DNA from: Spartinivicinus ruber
Lineage (GTDB): Bacteria; Pseudomonadota; Gammaproteobacteria; Pseudomonadales; Zooshikellaceae
Length of the DNA: 64,000 bases
NCBI RefSeq assembly: GCF_011009015.1
Contig: NZ_CP048878.1
Location: forward strand, 3,874,354-3,938,353
Direction: 5' to 3'
Shown: positions 1-9,633 of the stretch, piece after piece
Layout: every line of letters starts with the position of its first letter
Position numbering within the stretch: the stretch's first letter is position 1
Position numbers and translations under genes: made by a program
The notes under the pieces: model-generated
Database searches by the model: none
Told to the model about the DNA's origin: nothing
The model's input: the letters and a program-made list of their open reading frames with translations, nothing else

Positions 1-583
1 CTTTGCCAGGATAACGAATATAAAATATCCCAGCCTCAGCTTCATAAGGTACCAACTCCTGCAAAATTAAACTGGCTTGATTGGGAAAATATTCAATATA
101 ATCAACTAGTTGTTGTTGATCACGAACTATTCTTACCCCAACTCCTCGACACCCAATATCAGGCTTGGCAACGACAGGCAGTTGTATCCCTTGCTTGGCT
201 AACCTTGTTACTATCTCCGCTACTTGCTGGCTGGCAACAACTTTTTTCTCAACCGTTAAAGAAATGGCAGGCGCGATAAATTGTTTGGCTTTCCCATTCG
301 CTAATTTAAACACATCACTTTTTGCTTCCCCCACCATTCCACCCAGTGGAATTTTCGGGTTAGCAATCAATGGTAAATTTATCGAACGGTATTTCAGCGT
401 TAACATTAGCCACTGTACAACAACAGGTAAATAAACCAGCTGTGTAGGCCAAAACTCAAAAAAGGATACTGCTTTGCCTGATAAATCTAAGGGAGGCATG
501 CCTGGATGCACCGGGCGATTAGCAAAGGTAGGATTAACAGCCTGCTGAATCAGAGTATTCTCATATACCGATGCTTTTGTCAC
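1..583 (-). CDS. ATP-grasp-like protein, 3'-truncated by the window edge
   Basis: The reading frame starts at a GTG and runs off the window, so the C-terminus is missing. The GTG overlaps the TGA of the upstream DedA gene in a GTGA arrangement, which fixes the start and indicates translational coupling. The visible part reads VTKASVYENT then a hydrophobic FFEFWPTQLVYLPVVVQW segment, followed by PLIANPKIPLGGMVGE and PVVAKPDIGCRGVGVRIV, the latter like an ATP-grasp nucleotide-binding strand. This matches a family of conserved proteobacterial proteins usually labelled carboxylate-amine ligase or D-alanine-D-alanine ligase-like. The substrate is unknown. The family call is from recall of the sequence pattern, and the catalytic half lies outside the window. 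Confidence 0.7.
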   Translation of the reverse strand, partial: MTKASVYENTLIQQAVNPTFANRPVHPGMPPLDLSGKAVSFFEFWPTQLVYLPVVVQWLMLTLKYRSINLPLIANPKIPLGGMVGEAKSDVFKLANGKAKQFIAPAISLTVEKKVVASQQVAEIVTRLAKQGIQLPVVAKPDIGCRGVGVRIVRDQQQLVDYIEYFPNQASLILQELVPYEAEAGIFYIRYPGK

Positions 584-1152
584 GAAGTTAACTCCTCAAC
601 CATAGATTGTTGGGCTTTACGGCGAGACCACCAAATTAGCAGCAATGCCAAGGGAATCAAGCCCCATTTAGCTTGATCAAACCAGCCTTCAAATAGTTCA
701 CCAAATAGATAAAAACCTGCAAACACCAATACTGTCCATACCAACGTGGCCAACGAAATAGCCAAACAAAAAGTGGCAAGTGATAGTTGATATAAACCAC
801 AAGCAACATAACCAGGAAAGCGTAATCCCGGCATTAAACGACAAATGAGTATTTTTACTAATAGCTGGTCAGCCAACCACCCCCCAAATTGCTTGACTCT
901 GGGGTGACTGGCGACATAGCGTTGCGCCCACTGATAACGGCAAGCTAAACGTCCTAATCCATACAAGCCTAAATCACCGCTCCAAATACCAATAAATGCG
1001 GCTGTCATTCCCCAACTGATGGGAAGATAGCCATCCAGCGCTAACAATGCAGCCAAAACAATCGCCACATCTTCCAGCACATAACTGACCAGCACGAGCA
1101 AAATGGCAAGCACCAATGGGTGCTGAGAAAACGCTAATAATGTTTCAAGCAT
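580..1152 (-). CDS. DedA family membrane protein
   Basis: A 190-residue polytopic inner-membrane protein of the DedA/SNARE-associated (VTT) family. The characteristic motif is at about residues 103-118, reading CRLMPGLRFPGYVACG, which fits the family pattern with R-x-x-P-G-x-R. Hydrophobic segments occupy about residues 14-36, 48-66, 115-150 and 160-176. DedA proteins support undecaprenyl-phosphate or phospholipid translocation and envelope integrity. This copy is close to the usual length of about 200. It is the first gene of a two-gene unit with the ATP-grasp-like protein, overlapping it by 4 bases, so a joint role in envelope lipid chemistry is possible but inferred. Confidence 0.88.
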   Translation of the reverse strand: MLETLLAFSQHPLVLAILLVLVSYVLEDVAIVLAALLALDGYLPISWGMTAAFIGIWSGDLGLYGLGRLACRYQWAQRYVASHPRVKQFGGWLADQLLVKILICRLMPGLRFPGYVACGLYQLSLATFCLAISLATLVWTVLVFAGFYLFGELFEGWFDQAKWGLIPLALLLIWWSRRKAQQSMVEELTS

Positions 1153-1504
1153 GCAAACAACCCTTCTAGCAGCCTAACCTAACCATAAGTTTTCATACTA
1201 AGACTGTCTATGGAAAGTGATTCGGTTCTGGTAATACAGACCAGACTAATATGCAAATTATTTCACAGAGTTATGAAAGTGATGCCTCATTATAGGTAAA
1301 TTTAGCTATACCCATAGCATTTCTTGGCCTCACCGCTCGTGGCATATGTCAAATAAAGCTACACTATTGATACACACTATAAATAAAGGCAAATTTATCA
1401 GCTTTTTATTAATTAGTATGTACCGCTATTTGAAACATTTCTCCCAGTATCCAGGTCTCGATAAAGGCTAATATGCTATTTGCATTACTTTCTCAAGGAG
1501 TTCT
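1153..1504. other. Divergent intergenic region
   Basis: About 350 bases between the divergently read DedA gene and the DinB gene. It must hold promoters for both. An AAGGAG ribosome-binding site lies at about 1493-1498 for the DinB gene. I see no convincing sigma70 consensus pair, hairpin or extra reading frame. Confidence 0.5.
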
Positions 1505-2002
1505 ATGAAGGCCACAATTCAAGGCAATCTTGCTGTACTAAGTCAGGCATTCAAACTTATCAAACAGTTATCAGCCGATGACTACCATACCCCTATCCCG
1601 CCCTTAAACAGCTCAATTGGCCAACACATTCGCCATGTCCTTGACCATTACCTTCATCTTCAACGCTGGGAACCTGGAACGCCTCTGGATTATGATCAGC
1701 GCAAACGGGGCACAGACATTGAGTTCAACCCAGTAGCCGCCTTGCAACAAATAGAAGCGCTTCAGGAGTGGTTAGAACGATTATTATACTTAGACAATCA
1801 GCCGATGACTTTATGTAGTTTGGTTGTCGACAACCCATCCCCAGTCACTTGTGCTACTAGTTTTCAACGCGAACTCTTATTTAGTGCCAGCCACGCGGTG
1901 CATCACTACGCCTTGATTAGTGTTATTTTGAAACTGAAAAAAATTCCTGTTGATGACACTTTTGGTGTAGCGCCTGCTACTTTACAATACCAGCAACAGT
2001 AG
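1505..2002 (+). CDS. DinB family protein
   Basis: A 165-residue cytoplasmic protein of the DinB/YfiT-like four-helix bundle superfamily. Metal-ligand histidines are visible in QHIRHVLDHY (about residues 40-49) and in SASHAVHHYAL (about 128-138), the two places where the family carries its His triad. The superfamily includes thiol-dependent transferases and many uncharacterised members; no substrate can be assigned. The ATG start is preceded by a good AAGGAG. The NRDE gene follows after 20 bases on the same strand, so the two are probably co-transcribed. Confidence 0.8.
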   Translation: MKATIQGNLAVLSQAFKLIKQLSADDYHTPIPPLNSSIGQHIRHVLDHYLHLQRWEPGTPLDYDQRKRGTDIEFNPVAALQQIEALQEWLERLLYLDNQPMTLCSLVVDNPSPVTCATSFQRELLFSASHAVHHYALISVILKLKKIPVDDTFGVAPATLQYQQQ

Positions 2003-2022
2003 TTTCGAAAGCATTAAGTTCA

Positions 2023-2820
2023 ATGTGCACAATTAGTTGGCTTGTTGATACCCATCGCTATGAGGTTTTTTTTAATCGAGACGAGCAAAAAAGTCGGCCT
2101 GTCGCGCTGCCCCCTCAGTTTGTTAACCACACGTCTACTCTTAGCTTAATGCCTATTGACCCAGCAGGCGGGGGTAGCTGGCTGGCAGCAACAGAATATG
2201 GGCAAATTATCGCGTTACTTAACCTCTATCAGGCAGACACAAAAGCTGTTTCTTCTGATCAACAAAGCCGTGGATTGTTAGTCCACCAGTTAGCAAGCAT
2301 CTCTCATTGGCAACTCCAACTGCGCTGGTTAAACGAGCTTAACTGCAGCCCTTATCGCCCATTTAGTTTATTTATTTTTACACCCACCTGGCATAACCAG
2401 AACCAACTCAAACAACTGGCTGTTCATCAGTTCGATTGGAATAATCAGACCCTTCGACAGCAGCAACCCTCGATTAGCTTTTTCAGCTCATCTTCAGTGG
2501 CAACTCAAGCGGTATTAGCTAATCGGCAAGCTTGCTATGACGCGTTAAATACCCCCTTCCAAGACCACCAACATGACAAAGGTAAACCGATATCAAGATT
2601 AACCTCAATGGACTTGTTACATTTACACCAAAGTCACCAACCCGAGGCTTCTGCTTACTCTATTTGTATGCACCGTGCAGACGCCCAAACCGTGAGTTTT
2701 AGTCATATCAAAGTTAACCGACAACAGACGGCGTTTGATTATTACTCCGGCTCCCCCTGTCAAACCCATCAGCCACAACGTTTTCTATTGCCAAATAAAA
2801 GCGCTTGCACTGATTACTGA
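2023..2820 (+). CDS. NRDE (TANGO2) family protein
   Basis: A 265-residue protein beginning MCTISWLVDTHRYEVFFNRDEQ. The N-terminal MCTI plus the NRDE motif (residues 18-21) defines the NRDE/TANGO2 family. The conserved cysteine at position 2 suggests an Ntn-hydrolase-like fold with an N-terminal nucleophile after Met removal. The biochemical role in bacteria is not established; eukaryotic TANGO2 has been linked to haem and lipid handling. The family block DPAGGGSWLAA is present at about residues 46-56. Probably co-transcribed with the preceding DinB gene. Confidence 0.85.
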   Translation: MCTISWLVDTHRYEVFFNRDEQKSRPVALPPQFVNHTSTLSLMPIDPAGGGSWLAATEYGQIIALLNLYQADTKAVSSDQQSRGLLVHQLASISHWQLQLRWLNELNCSPYRPFSLFIFTPTWHNQNQLKQLAVHQFDWNNQTLRQQQPSISFFSSSSVATQAVLANRQACYDALNTPFQDHQHDKGKPISRLTSMDLLHLHQSHQPEASAYSICMHRADAQTVSFSHIKVNRQQTAFDYYSGSPCQTHQPQRFLLPNKSACTDY

Positions 2821-2935
2821 TACAAAACACTACAAATTTATGACGAAAAAATAATCATAATTTGAAACTATAAACTATAATTAGTCAAAGTAGTGCGACT
2901 TCAGCAGTGTGTTATTTTAGCGAGTCGATTTAAAG

Positions 2936-3532
2936 ATGATGGCAGCACAATTACGACAACAACATTACAATCCAGACCTTACGTGGGATTTATCTCATTT
3001 AGCTAACAGCCAACTGGCCAGTGATTTTTTCCTACAGATTTCACATAGCTTTTGTATTTACAGCCCAACCAGCAACAAGCTTTATAGTCATTTTAATGTT
3101 GACGCCATTGACGATGGCAGTCGCCTTATCATTGAACCGACCCCTTGTGCCTATGACAATACCTATCAATTTATTGCACCTAGCAGCATTAAAAATACGG
3201 GCATTATTTTATATTCAGGCAAATATTTACATCGCAATGGCTACTACCTTGGTATTCCCATTCATAAAGATGAGTGCTTAAAACATTTCTCATTGACGAA
3301 AGGTATCGAGTTTCTTAATAAAACTTTCATGGAAAACACAGGCGCCCCATTTCTGCCTGTCATCTTAAAAGGAGACTTACAAGCTTTCAAAACCACAGCT
3401 CCCTACTTACACCTCCATCGAGCAGATATATCTAGTATGAGAGAACTTTCTGCCCTAGATAGAGGTGATTTATTCAATACGATTTTGGACCGCTTTAGTC
3501 TCATTGTTCATGAAGATAAAGCACAACATTAG
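2936..3532 (+). CDS. Hypothetical protein, 198 residues
   Basis: I do not recognise a family. The product is soluble, with no signal peptide or membrane segment, and has mixed alpha/beta composition with many aromatic residues (for example KYLHRNGYYLGIPIHKDECLKHF at about residues 97-119). Two adjacent ATG codons begin the frame and the ribosome-binding site is weak (TTTAAAG), so the start is uncertain by one codon. The size and sequence texture could suit a ligand-sensing domain without its DNA-binding partner, but nothing proves this. A TAG and a long intergenic region follow. Confidence 0.55.
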   Translation: MMAAQLRQQHYNPDLTWDLSHLANSQLASDFFLQISHSFCIYSPTSNKLYSHFNVDAIDDGSRLIIEPTPCAYDNTYQFIAPSSIKNTGIILYSGKYLHRNGYYLGIPIHKDECLKHFSLTKGIEFLNKTFMENTGAPFLPVILKGDLQAFKTTAPYLHLHRADISSMRELSALDRGDLFNTILDRFSLIVHEDKAQH

Positions 3533-3970
3533 CATTAGAAAATGACTACACTCGTTGTCATTTTACAAAGAATTATAGAATGGCCACTCATCACAATAAA
3601 AAATAATTACCTTTACGCTAAAATTGGTCAAAATTCGACCTAACCAAACAGGGCGGCCGATATTTAAAACAGTGTTTCATCATCATTTTTTTTCAAAAAT
3701 GCCTAAAGCTTGGCTTTTCAAACTGGGCAAATTAATTATCCTAGCGCTTCTCAAATCCTAAGCCTGAGCTCGGCGCTTAGTTGGAATTTGGCGCAATGCT
3801 AAATGTAGTCCATACTGAGTTGTTGAGTGGCTTTTAACCTTTTGGTCAAAAGCTCTGTGCCTAACGGGGGCGTCAGGCATGGTCGGTGCTTATGCACCAG
3901 TCATTAAATACCCAAGGATTTGTTTGATTATATTCACTTACCTTAACTCAACGAGAATAAGGGGCATAAA
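3533..3970. promoter_or_regulatory. Upstream region of the lipoprotein gene
   Basis: About 440 bases without a gene. It must contain the promoter of the Lpp-type gene, which is normally very strongly expressed. A short inverted repeat CTTTTG-GT-CAAAAG lies around 3839-3852. AAGGGG at about 3959-3964 is the ribosome-binding site for the ATG at 3971. No unambiguous -35/-10 pair could be fixed. Confidence 0.35.
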
Positions 3971-4189
3971 ATGCACACTAAAATGTTAAAGGCAGCTCTA
4001 GTTGTCACAACAATGGCCATTATGACTGGTTGTGCTTCAAGCAGCCGTGTTGACCGTATCGAAGCTGATCTTGCGGACGTAAAAGATCGCTTAGGTCGTG
4101 TTGAGGCAACTGCAAACAGCGCTGACGCTAAAGCTGATCAGATTTTAGAAAAGTTAGATCGTATGAACCGGTCTCACTACAGCAAGTAA
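3971..4189 (+). CDS. lpp: Lpp/OprI-type alanine-zipper lipoprotein
   Basis: A 72-residue lipoprotein. A signal peptide (residues 1-20) ends in lipobox MTG-C, with lipidated Cys21. The mature part is a short heptad-repeat helix rich in Ala, Asp and Leu (RVDRIEADLADVKDRLGRVEA), as in Lpp and Pseudomonas OprI. It ends in YSK, resembling the terminal YRK of Lpp whose lysine is joined to peptidoglycan. The gene is monocistronic, with AAGGGG before the ATG and a hairpin after the stop. An L,D-transpeptidase, the enzyme type that makes this link, is encoded next door, so that covalent attachment is a reasonable inference. Confidence 0.85.
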   Translation: MHTKMLKAALVVTTMAIMTGCASSSRVDRIEADLADVKDRLGRVEATANSADAKADQILEKLDRMNRSHYSK

Positions 4190-4210
4190 TCAGCGCCCGT
4201 TAGTGTATTT

Positions 4211-4236
4211 TTAAGGCTACCAGTAGGTAGCCTTAA
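4211..4236 (+). terminator. Terminator hairpin after lpp
   Basis: Perfect inverted repeat TTAAGGCTACC-AGTA-GGTAGCCTTAA, 22 bases after the lpp stop codon. The U-tract is short, so efficiency is uncertain. Confidence 0.6.
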
Positions 4237-4662
4237 ATCGACTTAAGAAGCATGACCTATCAATTTCGTTATCATCTTCACTAGCCCCCTCCGCAATGCC
4301 TTGCGTTAGCACTTACACACTTTCATTAATACCAGTATTCTTCCTACAAAAAGTCACTAGCCTGACTACTACATCAAGTCACACCATTTTTGCACTAGTA
4401 TGAATAAAAAAAGGTTAATGAAAAAAGAGAGCACCAAAACAGGGCAACATAGGTGTATAATAAGTAAAAATACTACAAGATTTGTAATTACTCATTAGCA
4501 ATCAAATTGTTTTGATCACATCAAAAAACAATTCAAAAATTTGCTTTGGCCATAGAATAAAGTCAGCCGTCATATTTTCTAAAAAACCTGACTTTTCTAG
4601 TTCTCTACTTGAAGCTTCTGAGTAAGTACATTAACCAATAACTTTCAAGTTATTGGTCAGGC
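4237..4662. other. Gene-free stretch between convergent lpp and the L,D-transpeptidase
   Basis: About 425 AT-rich bases. No reading frame with a credible start was seen. An inverted repeat around 4630-4655 (CCAATAACTTTCAAGTTATTGG) just past the transpeptidase stop could be its minus-strand terminator. Confidence 0.4.
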
Positions 4663-5718
4663 TTAAGAGTCTGAAGGTGATTGACTCACCTTTGCTGAGC
4701 TAAAATCACCAGAAACTTTCACCGGCATACCCAGTTGTTCTGTCAACACATCTAAAATTTTACGCTGATCGACAGCCATTTGCTGGCTGTCTTTTTCTAT
4801 CACTTCAAACCAGCTCTCCAACGCTCGATAAGGAGCAGTCTCATGGCGTCGACTCCATTCGGATAAAGGCTCATGAGCCTCAACATAAAACTCACCATTA
4901 AGCTTACCAATTTTATAGGGCTCATGAATTACCCTAACAGGTGTGCCTCGATTCACCCAACTAAATAGCTCCTCAATATCATCAGGAAACAACCGAATGC
5001 ATCCATGGCTGACTCGCATACCCACTCCAAAGTCCAAATTGGTGCCATGAATCAAGTAGCTACCCTGAAACCCTAGTCGTAATGCATATTTACCAAGTGG
5101 ATTATTAGGGCCAGGAGGAATCACATCAGGTATAAATTCGCCCTTTCTGGCACGCTCCTGACGGATCGATTCAGGTGGCCGCCAGGAAGGATTCGGTTTT
5201 TTCTGAGTGATTCTGGTTTTTCCTAGGGGGGTTTCCCATCCCTTGCGACCAATACCGATTGGATAAACCATCACGACAGGATCATCAGGTGGATAATAAT
5301 AGAGTCGTAGCTCAGCCAGGTTAATGACAATCCCTTTACGTGGCCCAGGTGGTAAAATCATTCGGGTAGGCAGTACAACTTCTGCCCCATCTCCAGGCAC
5401 CCATGCATCCACTTTAGGATTGGCCGCAATCAGCGCTAAAAAGCCCACCCCTTCTTTTAAAGCTAAGTCAGCAAAAGTGTCAGTATATACCGTTCTAATT
5501 ACCCGTCGCTCGCCTACCACATCATCATCATTTTCAGGTAATGGAAAAGTAAGGCTGGCTCCAAGCTGTGGCAACAGCAACACTGCCCAGGCAAACGTAT
5601 AGCGCCGCCAGGCTTTAAAATAGCTACTGTTTTTTAGCTGGCCAATCCCTACCCTGATTGGCTTGATCAAGCGATTAATATGGTTCACTTGTTGGCTAAC
5701 AATGCTTTCGCTTTGCAT
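4663..5718 (-). CDS. L,D-transpeptidase (YkuD/ErfK-YbiS type)
   Basis: A 351-residue envelope enzyme. A hydrophobic segment (about residues 41-57) follows an unusually long 40-residue cytoplasmic leader. Next comes a LysM-like part (about 75-120), then the YkuD catalytic domain (about 127-275). The catalytic block is HGTNLDFGVGMRVSHGCIRL, with the nucleophile in SHGCIRL (237-243, Cys240) and His224 upstream. Such enzymes form 3-3 peptidoglycan cross-links or attach Lpp to peptidoglycan. The length and domain order match the ErfK/YbiS/YcfS group, and the adjacent Lpp-type gene supports the anchoring role. No other Met lies near the hydrophobic segment, so the leader appears real. Confidence 0.9.
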   Translation of the reverse strand: MQSESIVSQQVNHINRLIKPIRVGIGQLKNSSYFKAWRRYTFAWAVLLLPQLGASLTFPLPENDDDVVGERRVIRTVYTDTFADLALKEGVGFLALIAANPKVDAWVPGDGAEVVLPTRMILPPGPRKGIVINLAELRLYYYPPDDPVVMVYPIGIGRKGWETPLGKTRITQKKPNPSWRPPESIRQERARKGEFIPDVIPPGPNNPLGKYALRLGFQGSYLIHGTNLDFGVGMRVSHGCIRLFPDDIEELFSWVNRGTPVRVIHEPYKIGKLNGEFYVEAHEPLSEWSRRHETAPYRALESWFEVIEKDSQQMAVDQRKILDVLTEQLGMPVKVSGDFSSAKVSQSPSDS

Positions 5719-6013
5719 TGTGAAAAATCACCCTGTTAAGTTGCATCAGTGAATCAGCATTCTACTGATGCCACATCATTTTTCCGGGCATAATTCATCA
5801 GTTTATGAAACAGATCAAGAATAATGAAATATTAAATTGGATGATTATAGGAAGCACTTACAAATATTTATTCATGTAAGTTTTATAAAGGTTAATAATC
5901 GTCGTTGCTACACAATAAATTCGCCTTGCTACAAAAAAACTACCCGACTTTTTTCGATTTTGCCATAGTTCCAATTCAGTAGAAAAGCAATACCCAATGC
6001 GTCGCCTATTTTA

Positions 6014-8341
6014 TTAAACTTTAAACTCACTCACTAGCGACTCTAACCGCTTCGTTAGTCGCTCTACATGCTGAACCGTATCTAAACTGCTTTGGGCATC
6101 ATTTGCCGTACTGGATGAAATATCATTGATTCGGACAATACTGCTATTAATACCATCAGCCACTGCTTGTTGCTCTTCCGCTGCCGCTGCCATCTGGGTA
6201 TTCATCTCATTAATTTCGGCAACAGAATGACTGATTTCTTTTAGCGATTCACTCAACCGCTCTACCTGTCCTTTATTGCCTTCAGCACGTTCAACAGAGC
6301 GATTCATCATTGCTACCGCTTCACGAGAGCCGGTTTGTAAACTCTCAATCATTTGTTGAATTTCTTGCGTGGCATCCTGAGTACGCTGAGCCAGCGTTCT
6401 AACCTCATCAGCTACTACGGCAAAACCACGGCCTTGCTCACCAGCACGAGCAGCTTCGATGGCTGCATTTAATGCCAATAGGTTAGTTTGTTCAGCAATG
6501 CTGCGAATCACATCCAGTACAGATCCTACTTTGTCACTATCAGCTTCTACTCGTTCCATGGTACCAGCTGTTTCTGAAACCTCTTTCACCAACGCTTCAG
6601 AAGACAGGTTAGTTTCGTTTGCTATTTGAATGCCCTCTTCACTCAGCTGGTTTGCCCTATCAGTTGACTTTGCAGCTGAGGAAGCATTGGATGCTACCGT
6701 TTGTGCCGTAGCATTCATTTCAGTTGAGGCTGTCGCGACTTGCTGGGATTCAGACTGTTGTTGCATAACACCATCAGCCGTGCTGGCACTCAAGCTTGCC
6801 ATTTTATTTGCCGATTGCTGTAAATCGACTACCGCATTTTTAATGTGTTTTACCGTATGATTAAACTTACTGAGCATGCCATTGGTCGCACTGGCAATTC
6901 GCCCGATTTCATCTTTGACATCCAGTTTAATTTGCCTGGTCAAATCCGCATCTTGCTGGATAGTTAATATATTTTCTTCCAGTTTAGTGATCGGATAAGT
7001 AAATAACTTAGATACCACCATACTCAGTAAATAAGCAAGGATAGTGAATGCGACCACAACGCCAATGCTAACCTGGGTAATAAATACACGTAATTCATTC
7101 ACTGTTTTAAATGCTTCGTCTTCATCTATTTCACTCATAATCGCCCAGTTTAATCCTTCTATTGCTAACGGACTATAAGCAGACAATACGGGAACATTGC
7201 GATAATCAGGAAAAATTTGTAACTCTTTTTTTCCAGCAATAGCTGCCGTGGTTCCTTCTGTTTTTACTGGCTGTAATCCAATGGTTGTTCCTTTAGAGAG
7301 AATGGTATCAATGACTTTTTTATCTATTTGGGCAGCTATAAGGGCCGCTTCATAACCTTTCGGGTCTTCAATTAAAAAGCGACTCATACTGCGCATGGTA
7401 AAATCAGCACCCACTAGATAGGTTTCACCCGAGCTACCCAGACCGGTTTCTTTCCAGTGTTTTTCATGAGTCATAATTAAATTGATACGATCAATAGGCA
7501 TCTGAAAAATTAATACGCCCAGTTTTTTACCTTGATCATAAATAGAAGTCGCAATAAATGAAGCAGGATCTTCATAAGAAGGGGTATAACTAGCAAAATC
7601 AGTTAAATAAACCTCACGACCACTGCTACTAACCACGCTTTTAAATGCTTCGCCTATACCTGAATTTGCATAAGGTCCTGTTTTTAGAGAGGTGGTATAA
7701 TCAAGCTCTTTAAATACTGAGTAAACAATATCCCCTGTATCAGGGTCCACTAAAAAGATATCGTAATATTCAAACCGCTGAAGAAATTCTCGAATATGAG
7801 GATGAAATTTCGCATGTGAAGCTGCATACCCAGTATTTCCCTCTAGTTTAATTAAGCTGTCTTTTTCTCCAAGTGGATGAGGGTTAGCTTTAATAAAAGC
7901 ATGTTGAAGTGCAATGGAATCATCATCTAATTGATTAAATAAGCTGCTAACGTCCTTTTTAGCCCCGCTATTTCGACTCGCATATTCATTGTTATAATCT
8001 CCATCATAATACTGTTTGAGTTCGGATTTGAGTTTGCTAATATCAGGTGATCCCGCGTCACTGCGGTAATTAGTGAAGGCTGTTTTAAACTCAGCCATCG
8101 CCTCAATGATCATTCGATCATTAGCAAAACTAAGCACCTGATTACGAATCGTGCCAAAATAACGCTCGATTTGCTGTTTCTTTACTTCTCTAATCGAAAC
8201 TAGCTGTTCATAAGCTTGATCTTCTAACGCCTGACGTGCTGACTGATAGCTTTCAAAACCTAAAATTGACGCTAACACAATTAAGGGAACTAAAGTAACA
8301 CTCATAATGATGAGCGTTAATTTCATGCGAATGCTTTTCAT
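6014..8341 (-). CDS. Methyl-accepting chemotaxis protein
   Basis: A 775-residue transmembrane chemoreceptor. TM1 lies at about residues 8-29, a large periplasmic sensor (about 30-415, Cache-like in texture) follows, then TM2 at about 420-445, a HAMP domain to about 500, and a cytoplasmic signalling coil. The highly conserved hairpin tip [22 protein letters not shown] and [15 protein letters not shown] are present. No C-terminal NWETF-like CheR tether is seen; it ends LVSEFKV. The ligand is unknown. Monocistronic on the minus strand, with no chemotaxis signalling genes nearby. Confidence 0.92.
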   Translation of the reverse strand: MKSIRMKLTLIIMSVTLVPLIVLASILGFESYQSARQALEDQAYEQLVSIREVKKQQIERYFGTIRNQVLSFANDRMIIEAMAEFKTAFTNYRSDAGSPDISKLKSELKQYYDGDYNNEYASRNSGAKKDVSSLFNQLDDDSIALQHAFIKANPHPLGEKDSLIKLEGNTGYAASHAKFHPHIREFLQRFEYYDIFLVDPDTGDIVYSVFKELDYTTSLKTGPYANSGIGEAFKSVVSSSGREVYLTDFASYTPSYEDPASFIATSIYDQGKKLGVLIFQMPIDRINLIMTHEKHWKETGLGSSGETYLVGADFTMRSMSRFLIEDPKGYEAALIAAQIDKKVIDTILSKGTTIGLQPVKTEGTTAAIAGKKELQIFPDYRNVPVLSAYSPLAIEGLNWAIMSEIDEDEAFKTVNELRVFITQVSIGVVVAFTILAYLLSMVVSKLFTYPITKLEENILTIQQDADLTRQIKLDVKDEIGRIASATNGMLSKFNHTVKHIKNAVVDLQQSANKMASLSASTADGVMQQQSESQQVATASTEMNATAQTVASNASSAAKSTDRANQLSEEGIQIANETNLSSEALVKEVSETAGTMERVEADSDKVGSVLDVIRSIAEQTNLLALNAAIEAARAGEQGRGFAVVADEVRTLAQRTQDATQEIQQMIESLQTGSREAVAMMNRSVERAEGNKGQVERLSESLKEISHSVAEINEMNTQMAAAAEEQQAVADGINSSIVRINDISSSTANDAQSSLDTVQHVERLTKRLESLVSEFKV

Positions 8342-8536
8342 TCTATGTTACACCTTTACTCTCATTCACTATTAGCTAGCCCGAATATCTAGAAACTTGG
8401 ATAATCAGGCTATGTAGTGAAAAAATCACTGGCTGGTGTTCTTAGAATAGATTGGAGCCTCTGAGTTTGCGAGCAAACCCACGACAACTCACACAAGCTG
8501 TGTAGCAGCTAAAAGCAAAAATAAGTGTAGAAGTAA

Positions 8537-9181
8537 TTAACCAAATTGCCCACTGACAAAAGGGTTTGTGCGCTTTTCTTGACCAAAAGTAGAATTAGGC
8601 CCATGACCAGGAATAAATTCAACCTCATCACCCAGCGGAAATAAAACCTGTGTGATTGAGTGGATAAGGGTTTCATGATTACCCTGAGGGAAGTCTGTTC
8701 GACCAATAGAGCCCGCAAAAATAACATCTCCCACAAAAGCTATTGCAGCAGGCTGATGATAAAACACCACATGACCAGGTGTGTGACCCGGACAATGCAA
8801 CACATTGAAAACCAACTCACCGACAGTTACTTCATCCCCCTGCTGCAGCCACTGATCAGGGGTAAATGCTTCCACTAAAGGAAATCCAAACATTTGGCTC
8901 TGCATGGGTAAACCATCAAGCCAAAATTTATCAGCCTTATGGGGGCCAATTACCGGAACCTGATAATGACGTGAGATTTGCTGGGTTGCTCCCACATGAT
9001 CCAGATGACCATGGGTTAATAATACTTTTTCAACTGTTACCTCTGCTTTTTCCACAGCGGCAATAAGTCGTTCTGGCTCACCACCTGGATCAATCAGTGC
9101 GGCCTTTTTGGTTTTATCACAAATAACCAATGAGCAGTTTTGCTGAAAAGGCGTTACAGGGTTAATTTGGTATTTTAACAT
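8537..9181 (-). CDS. MBL-fold metallo-hydrolase, YcbL/glyoxalase II-like
   Basis: A 214-residue metallo-beta-lactamase-fold hydrolase. The dizinc motif THGHLDHVG is at about residues 55-63, with further ligands in HCPGHTPGHVVFY and VGDVIFAGSIGRTDFP, and the terminal FIPGHGP. This pattern and length fit YcbL, a short glyoxalase II-like thioesterase lacking the C-terminal substrate domain of GloB. Activity on S-lactoylglutathione or other thioesters is inferred from the family. It starts a minus-strand series but is separated from the HNH gene by about 90 bases. Confidence 0.88.
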   Translation of the reverse strand: MLKYQINPVTPFQQNCSLVICDKTKKAALIDPGGEPERLIAAVEKAEVTVEKVLLTHGHLDHVGATQQISRHYQVPVIGPHKADKFWLDGLPMQSQMFGFPLVEAFTPDQWLQQGDEVTVGELVFNVLHCPGHTPGHVVFYHQPAAIAFVGDVIFAGSIGRTDFPQGNHETLIHSITQVLFPLGDEVEFIPGHGPNSTFGQEKRTNPFVSGQFG

Positions 9182-9274
9182 GGTGGGTTACACTCTATTG
9201 GGTTTTCTCAAGCAGGCTATTTCATACCCTTCGTGAATAATTTCAACCCTACACGTCGGGTATATTAAGTGGGT

Positions 9275-9616
9275 TTACCAGCGATTACGGTTACTTTTTG
9301 GCTTAAAACCCACTGGCTTATCTTTAATCCAGCTGACAAACTCAGCAATTATCTGACAGCTCAATAAGGCTTCACGACTATTGTATTTCAAACCTAAATC
9401 CCTCTCACTAAAAGCAACATGAATATGAGAATGACAAGGACGACAGAGCCATAAAATGCTATGCGTCATTTCTTGACGACTAAAGCGTTTAACAAAAATT
9501 TTGCGCCTGTGGTGAGTACGGGGAATTAAATGGTGTCGAGTCAACGTTTCTTGGCGGTCACATAGTTCACATTGAGTAGGTTTGGTTGAATGCTGATCTA
9601 AAGCCTGGTTTATCAT
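9275..9616 (-). CDS. HNH endonuclease-like protein
   Basis: A 113-residue protein with zinc-knuckle cysteines C16-x2-C19 and C58-x2-C61, and the HNH-type core RHHLIPR at about residues 27-33 followed by CHSHIH. This is the short stand-alone HNH family found in many Gammaproteobacteria beside housekeeping genes. The cellular role is unknown. It lies 17 bases after the AlkB-like gene on the same strand, so a DNA-repair association is possible but inferred. No restriction, phage or toxin partner is present. Confidence 0.75.
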   Translation of the reverse strand: MINQALDQHSTKPTQCELCDRQETLTRHHLIPRTHHRRKIFVKRFSRQEMTHSILWLCRPCHSHIHVAFSERDLGLKYNSREALLSCQIIAEFVSWIKDKPVGFKPKSNRNRW

Positions 9617-9633
9617 ATACAGCGTCTTGATTA

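Noticed and set aside
165-434. 89-codon plus-strand frame at the left edge
   Set aside because: It lies antisense to the ATP-grasp-like gene, whose frame is open throughout, has recognisable motifs and is coupled to DedA by GTGA.
9275-9616. HNH protein as part of a restriction or phage module
   Set aside because: Neighbours are housekeeping and repair genes, with no methylase, terminase, integrase or toxin partner.
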